64,000 bases of DNA from Aphanomyces cochlioides (Eukaryota > Oomycota > Saprolegniomycetes > Saprolegniales > Verrucalvaceae), in the NCBI GenBank assembly GCA_019828595.1, contig JAHQRK010000013.1, forward strand, positions 1,953,501 through 2,017,500, in the 5' to 3' direction. This document shows, one piece after another, positions 1 to 11,687 of this stretch (positions within the stretch are counted from its first letter, which is position 1; each line of letters opens with the position of its first letter). A program made the translations under genes and the position numbers. The notes under the pieces were generated by a model, which was not told the origin of the DNA, did not search any database, and was given only the letters and a program-made list of their open reading frames with translations.

Positions 1-332
1 AAGCCCGTGAAGGGGATCTATTTCTCAAATGCACAGCACAATGCAAAGCTTCACACCAAAAATTAGATGGTAAATTTGATCCCAAAAGTAGCGACTTTGT
101 CATTTCCATGAGAGTTCGGTTGCAGCGTTCGATAATTCCATTTTGGTGAGGTGAATGCCGTGTAGTAAATTCTTGAACAATCCCACGTGATAAGCAAAAT
201 GAAGCAAAAGCACCGCCAGTGTACTCATTTGCATTGTCTGTTTTCACAAAGCGAACTTTCCTTTCACTGTATGCCTCCATTTTTGTTATGAAAGCCTTCA
301 GACAGTTAGTTTGCTCCTCGGAATCTTTGATT
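1..332 (-). pseudogene. Ty1/Copia integrase core fragment
   Basis: Reading the minus strand gives an open stretch with the Copia integrase signature: VKTDNANEY, then HSPHQNGIIER, then FWCEALHCAVHLRNRSPS. The DN..EY Asp and the Glu of the NG..ER motif are two of the three D,D,E catalytic residues; the first Asp would lie beyond the upstream break. The frame runs off the left window edge and stops matching near position 332, about 20 bp before the Crypton-like remnant. It is a truncated retrotransposon piece, not a host gene. Family assignment is firm; whether the rest of the element lies left of the window cannot be seen. Confidence 0.85.
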
Positions 333-354
333 TAACTGCAAATGCACTGACAAT

Positions 355-1870
355 GTGAAATGGCTCACAAGTCATGCTGACTATACCATTGAAACAGGGC
401 GTCCGTTAGAGTTCGCAGAGTATATGAATGCGATCAAGATCGTGCGGCAAAGCACGAACAATCATAAGAATGATCACTTAAGCCTTGGAAGTGTCACGAC
501 GCTTCAGTGGCACCAGATTGCCCGACTTGACGATATGATGAAATTGAGCTTTAGCGATCTATCCTACAATCCAATTCACCCGTCGACTTTGTTGTGTAAC
601 AGAGGAACGAGAAGCTCCCCGACAAATCATTTTAGCCTCGATGGATGATCGCTTGTACCCGCTGCTAAATTTAGCTGTCTTTATCGAGTATACCAACCCA
701 CCAGCCACAACAAATTCTTTTATCTATGGCAATGGATCGGACGGCCACAAAGTCATGCGTCAATTGTTGTCCAGTGCACTTGACCACTGCGAATTTCGTA
801 AATTGTTGGACGGCGATCTTGGTACCCACAGCATCAGGAAGGGCGCTGCCACATATGGTGCAAAATGTGGTGTGTCTAAAGACCACATTGAGCTTCGTGG
901 CCGCTGGCGTGGTCCTCGAAAGCAAGTCGATACGTACATTGATGTGGAAAGAGCTTTTCCCGACGCTCTTGTTGCTACTCGTTTGTGTGGTCCTAATGGT
1001 GCTAGTCGCTGTGCATTGTCCATGGTGGATTGGTGTACACCAGTCTTTAGAGTCGAAGACATGTGCAAGGCTATTTTCAAACAGTGTGGCTGAGTTGCTG
1101 TCTTTGCCTCTGATCTATGCCGCTGCTCAAGGAGTAAGTAGATTTGACTCTGAATTTGAGCTTATGCCTCGTACGTTGCGTGCCCGAATTCTCAGCTCCA
1201 TTAGAATTGCCACTAATATTTACCCCCAAGCCGAAGTGCCGCAGATTGTCTCGTTGGTTCCAGTGGATTTGATGGACAACTCAAATTGCTCGAGCTTGGA
1301 AATTCATTTGCACATGAACATGATCAATCGTCCAATGCATCGATCATTATGGCAGCAATTCGTGGTTTGTCTACTGAAATGAACGTTGTCAAGATGCGGA
1401 TTGAGGAGATCAATTGCCAGAATCAAGGCGAAATGATGTCAACAAGGTCAATGTTTCGATCTCAGTTGGATCGTATTCATTCATGTTTAAAAAGAAATGC
1501 TATCCAACCGGTTGTGCGTTCATCAATCCAAACGAGCAACATGGGCGATGCATCACTGGTCAGTGCAGTGGGAAAAGTGCAGTTGTCCAAGAGGCCAAGA
1601 GATCTGTACGAGCTTTTGAAGGAGTACGAATTTGGTTTGGGCGGCAACAAGCCCGCCAAACACTTCACAGAGAAGGAGCGTGGAGCCCAAAAGTTTGTCT
1701 TCTGCTTTCGTTTGAAGTTCTGGCTTCTTGTTGAGGGTTTACTGAAGCGTGGCCACACAAGCAACACGGCCATTGATGCAATGTATGCCAAACATGGCAG
1801 AGCGAGCTCCGTCACCACCATCTTGAACCTTCTGCGCAAGCTGAAGCCTAAGCCAAATGAGTTTGCATGA
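355..1870 (+). pseudogene. Crypton-like tyrosine recombinase, frameshifted
   Basis: Four pieces in changing frames read as one protein: frame 1 to about 595, frame 2 to about 1085, frame 3 to about 1280, then frame 2 to the stop at 1870. Piece one has a box-I-like segment (LQWHQIARLDDMM, with the Arg). Piece two has GTHSIRKGAATYG, fitting the HxxR box, followed by the GRW and YIDVERAFPD segment that would hold the catalytic Tyr. The remainder is a hydrophilic tail of the kind seen in oomycete Cryptons. Cryptons are DNA transposons that move with a tyrosine recombinase and have no terminal inverted repeats, so the element ends cannot be set. At least three frameshifts make it inactive. Introns could explain one of the frame changes, but I saw no convincing GT-AG pair. 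Confidence 0.7.
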
Positions 1871-1940
1871 ACTGGCGAGTAATACACTGTACACACATTT
1901 ACAACCACTCATACTTGGTGTGACTTGTAGTGTGATGCAT

Positions 1941-2535
1941 TGGAAGCCTACCAAAACCTACACAATTGATTTTGTGTAAAAATCACAAATGCGACATTTT
2001 TCGATTTTTATTACGGCACAAATTCGTGATTTGTGTGCACCTTCGACACAAAAAACCTCAATAATCCTATACAAGTTTATACAATTCATCTGCCGAAGTC
2101 TAGTGATTTCCCAAACCATGGATCAGCAGTGAATCGAGTGCGCAAGGTGTGAGAGAAATTGTTTCGTCGCGTGATTTATACATTGCGTACCATGCGCAAT
2201 CTGTCTGATCTGTCAGCAAAGATCTCGCGTTAATTTGGTTTCGCTCCTTCAATGATCTCCGAATCCGCACGGCTAGGATGCGCTTACGATGCCTGCATCG
2301 GCGATTCAAGAGCGCAGCAATTGGCCATGCTTGGTGCATTCTTACATGCCTGTCAGATGGAGACCACTCAAATTCAACCAATGGAATTTTATTGATAAAT
2401 GTGATTTGTGTGTGTTTTGATTGCACCACTTTTAGAACACTTGATGTCGAATTTAAAAAATGAATGCCTTATCCGGACAAAAATTCTACTTGACAGCTGT
2501 GAAAAGTGGTTTGTGTAGGTTTTGGTAGGCTTCCA
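1941..2535. mobile_element. MITE with 25-bp terminal inverted repeats
   Basis: Positions 1941-1965 (starting TGGAAGCCTACC) are the exact reverse complement of 2511-2535, giving perfect 25-bp inverted repeats around a 595-bp element. The flanks read CATT before GGAAGCC and ATTG after GGCTTCC. This fits a 3-bp ATT duplication if the repeat starts at GGAAG, but the true boundary is uncertain by one or two bases. No recognisable transposase lies inside; the ORFs there are short and unconvincing. It sits about 70 bp past the Crypton-like remnant. It looks like a non-autonomous DNA transposon of unknown superfamily. Confidence 0.75.
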
Positions 2536-3308
2536 TTGCCAACACAGTGATGGTCGTTGATTATCATTGTAAATAGTGTATTGTGTTTTCTACTCAAAAT
2601 TTCCTCCGGCGATTGGTTGAATCAACCGCCGGCAAATCGCCGTACCTCCGAAATAAAGTACAAATATAAATTTTTAAAAGGTTTTCAACCTTTGGTTGAA
2701 GTACGGTACACGAAATCGACGATGCTTTGTCGCTGCACTGGCGAGGCCAGTGACCTCTCCACTTGTTTTACGTTCAACGCAAGGAGCGCTGAGCTACGTG
2801 GAATTCCCTTCGAGGAGGGAAGGTTATTTAGAGTAATAGAGATAAAGTGAGATTTCCAGGTTCTCTCTCACAAACTTAGATCTGTTTTCAGCCAATCAAT
2901 TGAAAGTAGAATTATTTTTAGCTAATCATATCGTCCGGTCGATTTGCACGCGATTGGAAATATCGCCTGAAATTGGTAAATTTGGACGGAATTCACAATA
3001 ATGCATTTTGAGTAAAATCAAAAAGGAACCGATCTGCCTTCGAAAAAGCCAAATCTGCCAGGACGAACTTCGTAAGCTATGCAAGTGGTTCGCTCTTTGG
3101 GGGTCTTGAGATTTGTCGCCATGATTGTGTTGACGCCACAAGGCTTTCTGAGTGTCGCAGTGGTTTCAAGGAGGTGGAAGTAAATAAAGGTGGACAACAA
3201 TCCAAAGTGAGAAGGTCGAGCGAAGTCTTCAACGACATGTCGGCGAGCGCAACGTGGAGCAGTCAGTCTTTCGATTTGTGAATCTATGATATCGCTCTTA
3301 TATGACGA
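2536..3308. other. Intergenic, no supported feature
   Basis: I see no gene, RNA or intact repeat here. The short ORFs lack domain content. The sequence just before 3309 ends in GA, the form a reversed Helitron 5' terminus would have, but the preceding bases do not match the other Helitron 5' ends well enough to call another copy. Confidence 0.4.
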
Positions 3309-4518
3309 CTAGTGCCTGTGACCCGGCTTCGCTCGGGTGCGTGGAAAGGGCATAGTTGTCGCCGATTTCGTGAGGTGTATTACACTGCCTTCAGCGTTCA
3401 ATCATGATGCTGTAAAGAGAAGACTAATATTGAATAAATTGGCAATCTAAGTCTTATCTGACCCGGCATACACCGCATGGTAGCGTGCACTTAAGCCTAA
3501 TATGGAGTTCGACTAATTCTGAAGCACTAACTTAAGCGTTCTGCAGCCCTTACTACCTCAAAACACAACTTTTGCAGTCGCGTTCATACATTTAAGCACA
3601 CTGCTAAGTTGAACAAAGAATAATCTGGAGCTAATACAAGCTCAATGAAGCATTAATATAACCTTCCCGGTTTTTGTTTTATGCTACTACAAAATCTATC
3701 TTAGCGTGAACATCACGCATGTAGTTCGTGGGCATTCTGCAGTAGAAATGGTATCCCAGCACAATGCTTTAATGCAGTGCCTTTACCAGGCCTCTCTTGG
3801 GCGAATGTATGGACTTTTGATGTTGACACGATTGATTTATTAGTTAGAACTCTCGCTACTACAATGTATAGCGCTGACTTTTACAGAGCCTTTTCGATGA
3901 TTCTATTAAGAGTAGAACGGCATGGACTAAATCGGCAATCTAGACTATCTGGCACGCATGGTGGCGTGCATGTAAACCTAATGTAGAATTTGACTATTCC
4001 TAAAGCAGCAACCAACTTAAGCGCACTACCCTAACTACAGCAAAACCCAACGTTTGTTTTCGTGTTCAATTTACCACACTGCTGAGTAGAGCTAAGCGTC
4101 TTCCGCTGTTCATTGTCCCCAAACCCCCAGACCACTAAAATATACCAGTTTGATTCTGTAGGATGGTTGACATGACGACGGAGTTACAGCTCAATGATAT
4201 TTCGCCAAAACTCAAAAATTCTTGTCGTTCAATTCGTCACCCCTCCCCAACATCCAAAAATGCACAGTATTGTCCAATCAACAGACTTTTCTGAACTCCC
4301 GCGAGAGCTCCCATTTTATTTAATTATTTTATTACGATAAGTACATACAATTATCAAGTGTAGTGAGGAGAGTGGTATACTTGAAAAAGGCAATTTTTGA
4401 GTGTAGAACCACCAAAACAGGAAAAGGATGGTTATTTTGTCCAGTGGATGGTGGTAGAGCGGACGGACATTTTGAGTGTGCACAGACACACAGACTTTCT
4501 TTCCCTTTTATATAAGTA
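3309..4518 (-). mobile_element. Helitron A (non-autonomous)
   Basis: On the minus strand this ends with a hairpin (ACCCGAGCGAAGCCGGGT) followed about 10 nt later by CTAG at 3309-3312, the classic Helitron 3' end (hairpin then CTRR). Its 5' part, 4270-4518, matches the 5' regions of the other Helitrons here (a run of ACTTATATAAAAGGG then a GTGTGTCTGTGCAC motif). The 5' tip lacks the TCTAC seen in the other copies, so it is cut by about 5 nt at the junction with Helitron B. No protein is encoded. Inside are two diverged copies of a 250-270 bp unit, near 3370-3640 and 3885-4100. Helitrons transpose by rolling-circle replication using a RepHel protein supplied by autonomous relatives. Confidence 0.8.
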
Positions 4519-6815
4519 CTAGTGCCTATGACCCGGCTTCGCTCGGGGGGGGCAAGGTGAGTTGACGTGGCATGGTTATTGACTTGCCATATGTCAGCAG
4601 GTTTCGCTAAGAGCCTGAAGCGCTAACTTAAGCATTCGTCCAAGATGCTATTAAGCGTAGAAGAACACTAACCATTTTGGCTATCTAAGCCTAATCTGGC
4701 CGTGGATTCACCGCATTATGGCATGTACTTATGCCTTAGATAGAGTTCGACTAAGCCTGAACTGGTAGTAACTAAAGCGCATTGCAGCCCCAACTAACGC
4801 TAAGCAAACCTTTGAAGTCACGTTCATTCATTTAATCACAATGCTAAGTTGAACTAAGCTTTAAGCGTCATGTCACGCTCATCGAATCGTTTCCTGTGCT
4901 CATCTGACGTTACTTTTCAACATCTATCTTAGCGTTTATATCATGCATATAGTTCGTTGGCATTCATCTGTTGAAATTGCAAATCATTTGAGCTCATTTT
5001 GAATGCATGTCTTGACCCAGCTTCACTCAGGTCAGTGCAATGATATTCGACGTAGACATTGATTTACCATTATGAAACAACTTTCCATAAGCGTATAGCG
5101 CAGACTTCAAGCGATCATCGATGATTTTATTAAGCTTAGATGAATATTGACAAAATCGGCAATCTAAACTTCATCAGGTCATAGATCAACCGCATGTTAG
5201 CACGTTGTTTTAGTCAAATGTAAAATTCAACTCTACATAAAGAAGGAACTACTTAAGCACATTGCAGCCCTAACTATATGTACATCAAACTACAATCAGA
5301 GTAGACGTGTTCACGTTATTCATATTGCTAAGTTGCACTATGCGTAATCAGGCGTTCGTTTACGTGTAATATGAGCTATATCACCATGTAATATAGTACA
5401 TACTGTATATACTTATTACAGGGCAATCAATATCAAAGATGGCCTTGACCTCAGAGGTTTACAATCGCCAGAAGGGACAATTGTCCTCGTTAGCTAAATT
5501 ATGCATTGTTTCACTCGTACTGAAGCATTATTAGAGATATTTAGCAAGCCCGCAAACTGCACTTTTCCGACTCAAACTTCGATTGATCAGAAATATCCGA
5601 ACTTCGCTTTGCGGACTTGAGAGTCGGAAAAGCCGATCAGATGACAGACTTGTGATCACGGAGTCGGAAATGTGCTATGCAACTTGCCGCCCAATGCAAA
5701 GCACACAAAAGGGTTAGGTAACTCACATTAGAAAGAGAGGGATAGAACAAAGAAGATGAATGTGACGTTGGGAATTGTCAATCGGTCATTATGAACAGCT
5801 CTTCGGAGTAAATGAAGGCGAAGTCGTAGAGAGATGGAGGATCTCCGAAGCAACATAGCGCGATTATGCATTGCGACAAAACGAAAAGTGTTCAGTGTGT
5901 TCCAATGCAAACCTTGAACTTTAAATGCTAGCAACAGGGATATTCAGTTTGCGAACTTGCTAAATACACAAAAGTATGATATCCGACTCTCGGGTGAAGG
6001 GGGGAAATCGAACGAAGTTGGGAGTCTGGAAAGTTTGCAGATTTCAGACTTGCTCCTATTTACTGCAATCTAGCGCATACCTTATCGCATCGTAGTGCTG
6101 ATATTAGTGTAATGTGATACTCATCTAATCGATCCCAGCACTCAGCCTTTTCTAATATTGTATCTGTCTTAACGTTTTGTCGTTCAGCAGAAACAGTATC
6201 GCAGTCTAGCTAAGAACCTAAAAACCTAATAATCTGGGATAAATATTTTCATGCCATAGTTTTATATTATATTTTCGTCAATTAAGCAATTGTCGAGGCC
6301 TCATATGACTCAGGACGAATGCATGCCTAAGTATCAGACAAAACGTATACGTTATGTGAAAAGCCTTCGACGGTAGCTGCGTGAGAGTGCTTCTAAACAT
6401 TAAACCTATCGTCGCTGGTCAGCAGGTTTTTCTCCCTGTGTGGTAGTTTGGAGATGAGTGATCAAGCAGGATGGTTGACATGACGACGAATGCTCTGGTC
6501 AGAACATTACTGCCGCATGATTACTTTTCTGTCGTTCAATTGTCACCTCTCCCTATCATGTAAAAATGTACAGTATCGTCCAATCAACAGACTTTTCTGC
6601 TCCCATTTTATTTGATTATTTTATTACGATGAGTTCATACAATTATCAAGTATTGTGAGGAGAGTGGTTTACTTGAAAAATGCAACTTTTGAGTGTAGAA
6701 CCCCCAAAACAGGAAAAGGAGGGCTGTTTTGTCCAGTGGATGGTGGTAGAGCGGACGGACATTTTGAGTGTGCACAGACACACAGATTTTCTTTCCATTT
6801 TATATATGTAGTAGA
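4519..6815 (-). mobile_element. Helitron B (non-autonomous)
   Basis: The 3' end is CTAG at 4519-4522 beside the GC-rich hairpin; the 5' end is GA at 6814-6815, which reads TCTACTACATATATAAAA on the minus strand. It abuts Helitron A on one side and Helitron C on the other with no spacer. The first 250 bp inside the 3' end closely match Helitron D (gcaaggtgagttgacgtggc and onward). Two copies of the internal 250-270 bp unit lie near 4615-4865 and 5085-5345. A degenerate second hairpin near 5013-5040 (GACCCAGCTTCACTCAGG) may be an older 3' end. No coding sequence is recognisable. Confidence 0.8.
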
Positions 6816-7142
6816 CTAGTGCCTTTGACCCGGCTTCGCTCGGGTGGGGGGCAAGGAGAGTTGATAGGGTGTAATTTTTCAGGAATGCTTAAACGATCCA
6901 CGCGTCTGTAATACTAACTTCAATATACTACATAATCATCCCAGAAGTCATTTAGCTTTAAGTAGACTTACTGAATTGATTATCGAAGCTTATTAATACA
7001 TTGTCTGAACACGTATATGTATTTAAACCTAAGGCAATTTTTGCCTCTACCTTAAGTACTTTCAAATGCAGGAAATGAAGTAAAGTCAAAGGCAGTTTTT
7101 CTTCTACCAAAAGAGTTTTCAAATGGAGTGCCCCATAGAGTA

Positions 7143-8976
7143 CAGTATAACCTGTCAAGTGAAACACCTCCTATACTGAAACACCTCACAAGTTGAACGC
7201 ATTTTCATCCACCGATTCATTTCCATACGTTCCAACCTGCTAAGTGGAACAAAACAACCTTGCTTCTGAAACAGTCTTTTAATACTTAAATCAAGCTTTT
7301 TTTTATCAAATTCGCGGTATTTGTGACGTACATGGTTGAATTGAGTCTGTCAGAGAGATCGGAAATCATTGCCCTTGTTGAGAAAGGCACCCCCTACAAG
7401 TCGATATGCACCAAGTACAATTGCTCCAAGGCTATGATCACGCGTATCAAGAAAAGCAGGGATCAAATTGCCGCTCAAATCGCCGAAAACGGCGATCCAA
7501 ACTCAAAGAGACCTCGCCGCTTGGTTGGAGACGCTCTCGAGCTCGACCGACGCGTCTATATGTGGTTTTGTAAAGCAAGATCGACGAAAATCATAAGTGT
7601 TACTGGTCCCATGATTCAAGAGGCGGCCCGACGGTGTGCGAAGACCATGTATCTTTCGAACTTCACTGCCTCCAATGGCTGGCTCCAAAACTTTCGAGCA
7701 AGACACAACATTCAATTTAGAACACTCTCTGGTGAGTCAGCTGTAGTGGATATGACTGCAGTCAAAGACTGGCAAAATGTAATTGCCATGCTTGTAAAAG
7801 ACTACAGCCCACGCGACGTATTTAATTGCGATGAGACTGGTCTGTTCTGGCGTGGTATTCCAACGAAGAGTCTAATTGCGCGTGGCGAGGAATGTAAGGG
7901 AGGTGAAAAGGCAAAAGAACGAGTATCAATCCTGCTGACAGCATCATGCATTGGTGAGAAGCTACCGTTGCTCGTGATAAACAAATCGTTCATGCCAAGG
8001 TGTTTCAATAAATTGCTGCCCCTCGGAGTATTATGGTTTGCCAACTCGAAGGCATGGATGAATGGCTCGATCTTTTCAAGTTATTGTATGTGGCTCAACA
8101 AGCGAATAGTGATGAAGGTCGGCGGATTTTACTTGTCATCGATAATGCGCCATGCCACGTTGTCCCTGAGTCAAAGCTGACTCATGTAAAGGTTGCATTT
8201 CTGCCTTCAAATACTACTTGCGAAACTCAGCCGTTAGACGCTGGCATTATCAAGAATTTCAAGACAAAGTATCGCAAATTTCTGCTGGAATACATGTTGA
8301 CAATTATCGACGACTACACTGTTGATGCCGCGGTTCAGCTCCTCAAACGCGTTGACATGAAGATGGCCGTCGAATGGATGAAGTTGGCGTGGTCTGAAGT
8401 GTCTGATATGACGATTCGAATTTGTTTTAGCCATGTTGGCTTTCGAGCACTACGGCGAGAAGGTGATACTGATTTTGTGTGGGATTTTCAATCGAATATT
8501 GAACGCTTTGAGACCTCCATTGAGACCGATATTGAAAACGACGTCTCTTCGATGATGAACTCTCTTGGTGTGGCGAACGACAGTGTGTGCGTCGAAGAAA
8601 ATGTTTCAGCGTTCGACACCAGCACAAGCTCATGGGAATCTTCGATATTTGAACCAGAACCTGAAGTCGAAAGTGAGGATGAGGAAGATGGTGTGGTAGA
8701 AGCCCCACCGCCAACTCGAGACGTCGTGGAAGCCATTGACAAAGTAGAAATGTGGGCTCGCCATACTGGTATAGATCTCTCAAAAGAGCTCCAAGGCATT
8801 CGGCTGGCTGTAGCATTCCATCGTCGCAGTCTTCCAAATGGTGTTCTGGATGGATGGCTTGAAAATCAAGAAACCTCTTAAATGTTATATATTCCATCCC
8901 TCAGGTTTCGAAACACCTCGTATGTTGAACAAAGTATGAGTCCACGGAGTAGTGTTTCACTTGACAGGTTATACTG
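7143..8976 (+). mobile_element. pogo/Tigger DNA transposon with TA duplication
   Basis: Perfect 25-bp inverted repeats, starting CAGTATAACCTGTCAAG, lie at 7143-7167 and 8952-8976. Each is flanked by TA (7141-7142 and 8977-8978), the target duplication expected of Tc1/mariner-pogo elements. The single gene inside is a pogo-type transposase on the plus strand. The element is inserted in Helitron C and is 1834 bp long. Intact matching ends suggest it is younger than the Helitron it sits in. Confidence 0.9.
7332..8881 (+). pseudogene. pogo/Tigger transposase, one frameshift
   Basis: The product would be a DDE transposase that cuts and pastes the surrounding element. The first 60 residues form a helix-turn-helix (MVELSLSERSEIIALVEKG, then CSKAMITRIKK), followed by a CENP-B-type DNA-binding region (KARSTKIISVTGPMIQ, then NGWLQNFRARHNI). 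The DDE_1 core shows FNCDETGLFWRG, LLVIDNAPCH and TCETQPLDAGIIKNFK, which hold the three Asp residues of the DD-D triad. The frame changes once between about 8060 and 8105 (WFANSKAWMNGSIF to DEGRRILLVIDNAP), so the gene is broken between the first and second Asp. The C-terminal tail is acidic. ATG at 7332 was chosen because the upstream GTG has no initiator support. A small intron at the frame change is possible, but no clean GT-AG pair is visible. Confidence 0.85.
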
Positions 8977-9947
8977 TATACTTCGGAAAAGTAGAACATT
9001 AATCGAAGAGATTGGTTTCATCACCTGTGCATTTCATTTTCCTTAGCGTCTATCTTAGTGAGCTACTCTGAACGAATATGGGAAACATAGTGGCATGACA
9101 GTCAAATGAGGAATTGACTGACCTTCACAGTTTAGAGAACCCAACTAATGATTCAATTACGTGCACATATACTTCAATCGATTTGACGCAAAAGTGCTGT
9201 AGCAGGTTCGTTTGTATCAGGTTATGGCAAAATATCACTCATCTTAACGTAATGTAGCACTTATGTAGGCGCAATGTAGTTCTTGTATTGTGGGTTGAGT
9301 GGGAGTGCAAGAAGACCTGAATATGTATGATTGATGTGGTTCATGATGTTGAAGATAATTATGGACGGCAAGCGTCAACAACTCATTAACGCAGCTTCTC
9401 TCGACGGCCGAAGAAAGTCGCTATAAAGGTCTCGATGATATAGCGCATGTGGTCGCATCCTCATGTTTTCAATTGTACCTTCCCAATGCATGACTGCTAG
9501 ATATATTACTATGAAAGAGGTGCATTGTTCATGATTCAAAGTTGACTTAAATCGGAGAGAAGCAATGGAAGTATTGCTTCAGTGACGTCAGTCCGCTGAC
9601 TGCCATGTATTTACCCAAGTCTGATAGTGAAACTGATGTATGATTTGCTTGGCAAGAAGGATGGGATGACTGGAAAAGTTAGTGTTCACGATTTTTCCAA
9701 AGGTATAGTTCATCATGTATGGTTCTTGCTTGATTGTATCTGTCCTGCACATTATTTGAGAGACATGTAGTCTCAGCTTGGCGAACTAAAGAAGCCATCT
9801 ATAGTGTGTAATATGCACTGTGGAGAATAAACGTAAGACTAAATTATATGGTATGCGGTGCATCTTTGTGAAGTGATTTATCGTCGATGAAATAACACGA
9901 ATATAACGATCGAAGTTGATTACGAAAGCTAAATCGACATTAAGTAC

Positions 9948-10319
9948 TTATTCGTCTAATACTTGAGTATGAACTACGTTCTTGGTTGATCCGCCAGGGG
10001 CGTATACGTACGAATTTCTTCCCAATCCGACTCGGGAGCACGCGATGTATAGCTGAACATGTGAAAAGCATGGCGTTTCCAAGTCAATACCGACAGTCTT
10101 TAATGACTGACCTTGAGATTTGTTGACTGTCATGGCAAATGCTAAGCGCACGGGAAATTGTGCACGTGTGAAAATAATAATGGCATATGGCATATTCTTC
10201 ATATCAATGGGGATGCGGGGGATAAAGACTGTAGTGTTCTTTGCACATCCTGTAAGGACAATGGCCTCGATCATATGGCGCTTGAGTACTGTGACGCATA
10301 GTTTTTGGTCCATAGTCAT
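9948..10319 (-). pseudogene. Helitron RepHel, C-terminal helicase fragment
   Basis: This 123-residue open piece is the end of the PIF1-like helicase of a Helitron. It carries a RHMIEAIVLTG segment, then FPVRLAFAMTVNKSQGQSL (helicase motif V), then HVQLYIACSRV (motif VI, with its Arg), and ends with a TKNVV segment typical of the family's C-terminus. The Rep nuclease domain and helicase motifs I-IV are absent; upstream of 10319 the sequence no longer matches. It lies inside Helitron C in the same orientation as the Helitron ends, which supports those ends independently. Not functional alone. Confidence 0.85.
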
Positions 10320-11687
10320 CCTCAGTATGTATGACCCACAGTACGTATAGACTTTTGCATACTACCGGAGAAATGCTGGGATGTTCTCCAGAAGATCATC
10401 GCAAAAAGTCGTATAGTACGAAAGACTGTGCCAGATAATTAGGGATGTTTTCCCCTAGGGTTCTTTTCCGCTAAAAAACTTGAAAAACCCTAGGCATCCC
10501 CTTTCTCCGAAAAATATCAGAGCTTTCACGCACAGACGAAGACCACCCACAAACGACCAGCGTAGACAGGTGATATCGTATTTACAGGATAAAGTCTAAG
10601 GATTCCCTTTCGACCTCCTGAGGTACGCTGTCCGAAGACACGACGACGCAGACATACAAAAACATATTAATTAACAACTTAACGCTGGGCTACGACTCAC
10701 CTCGACGACGCAAATTCGAAACTGAGCTGACGGAGTTCATGTCAATTGTACTAATTTGACACCAACTAATATGATCATAATATGTCAGCGGCATTTATTT
10801 CACAAAATGGGCTTTTTAAGGTGGATTTGGTTGCATTTTGTCAAAATATATATTGGTGTGAAATTTTAAAATAATTTGACATCTCGTCGCTGTACGTGAT
10901 GACAGCTGACATGATGGGTGCAGTCGATGGCAAAACTCCCATTCTCCGGAATTTGTGGGCAATTTTATCAAGTTTTAGAGCATTTGTGGGACAAATTCTC
11001 CCAAATTTTCAAGAAAATCACAATTTTCTTGTCAGTTGTTTTCATACATTTTCATGACCACATATAATTTTTACGGATTTTGTGGGACAGAGTCCCACAC
11101 TATAAATTTATAGGGTTTTGACGATCGACGTCTTTTCTTTTGTGAAAGTGCCAAAATGACAGCCCCGAACTAGAGGAACACTGTTCTTGTAAAGCAAACT
11201 TCCAGATCTAGGAGCTAAGACTAATGCTTATACAGTTTGAGTAAGCTTTAAGTCCATAATTTAAGATAGCCCAGATTTGATCTGGGCAACACCATTCATG
11301 AATGAACCACCGCAGAGACACTGGTGTTTCATCATTGTTTATTATGTCACAGTAAGAGTCTATTTAACATAGTAAGCTCATCTTAGGGGCGTGTGCTACA
11401 TCTAAATATTGACTCTTCTCTGAAAGATCAATTGAACAGGAGTCGCCGAGTCCTTAGCTATTAGAAATGGCATCATCTGTCTGTGCGATTGTCTCGGCAG
11501 TTTATGTGTCTGCTGCTAACACGCTTTGCAAAAATACAGAAATTTTCTGTTCACTCAGACTCCATGAACCATTCAGTGCAAGTTACAATAATTTGCAGCT
11601 CAAACACGCTCGCTAAGGCGTTCAGACGTCTTTACTAGGCAAGTAGAATATGAAAGCACAGCCTATCCTTCCTTAATGATAACGCTG
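10320..11687. other. Helitron C body, no coding signal; one short hairpin
   Basis: No protein family was recognised on either strand. At 10441-10502 there is an imperfect inverted repeat: GGGATG and CCCTAGGG on the left, CCCTAGG and CATCCC on the right. AT-rich sequence at 10900-11110 holds several TGTGGGACA motifs and GTCCCACA. It may be lost RepHel sequence or an older, unrecognised insertion. Confidence 0.35.

Noticed and set aside
3301..3308. A further Helitron 5' end abutting copy A
   Set aside because: The last two bases are GA, but upstream sequence does not resemble the shared 5' region beyond a few bases.
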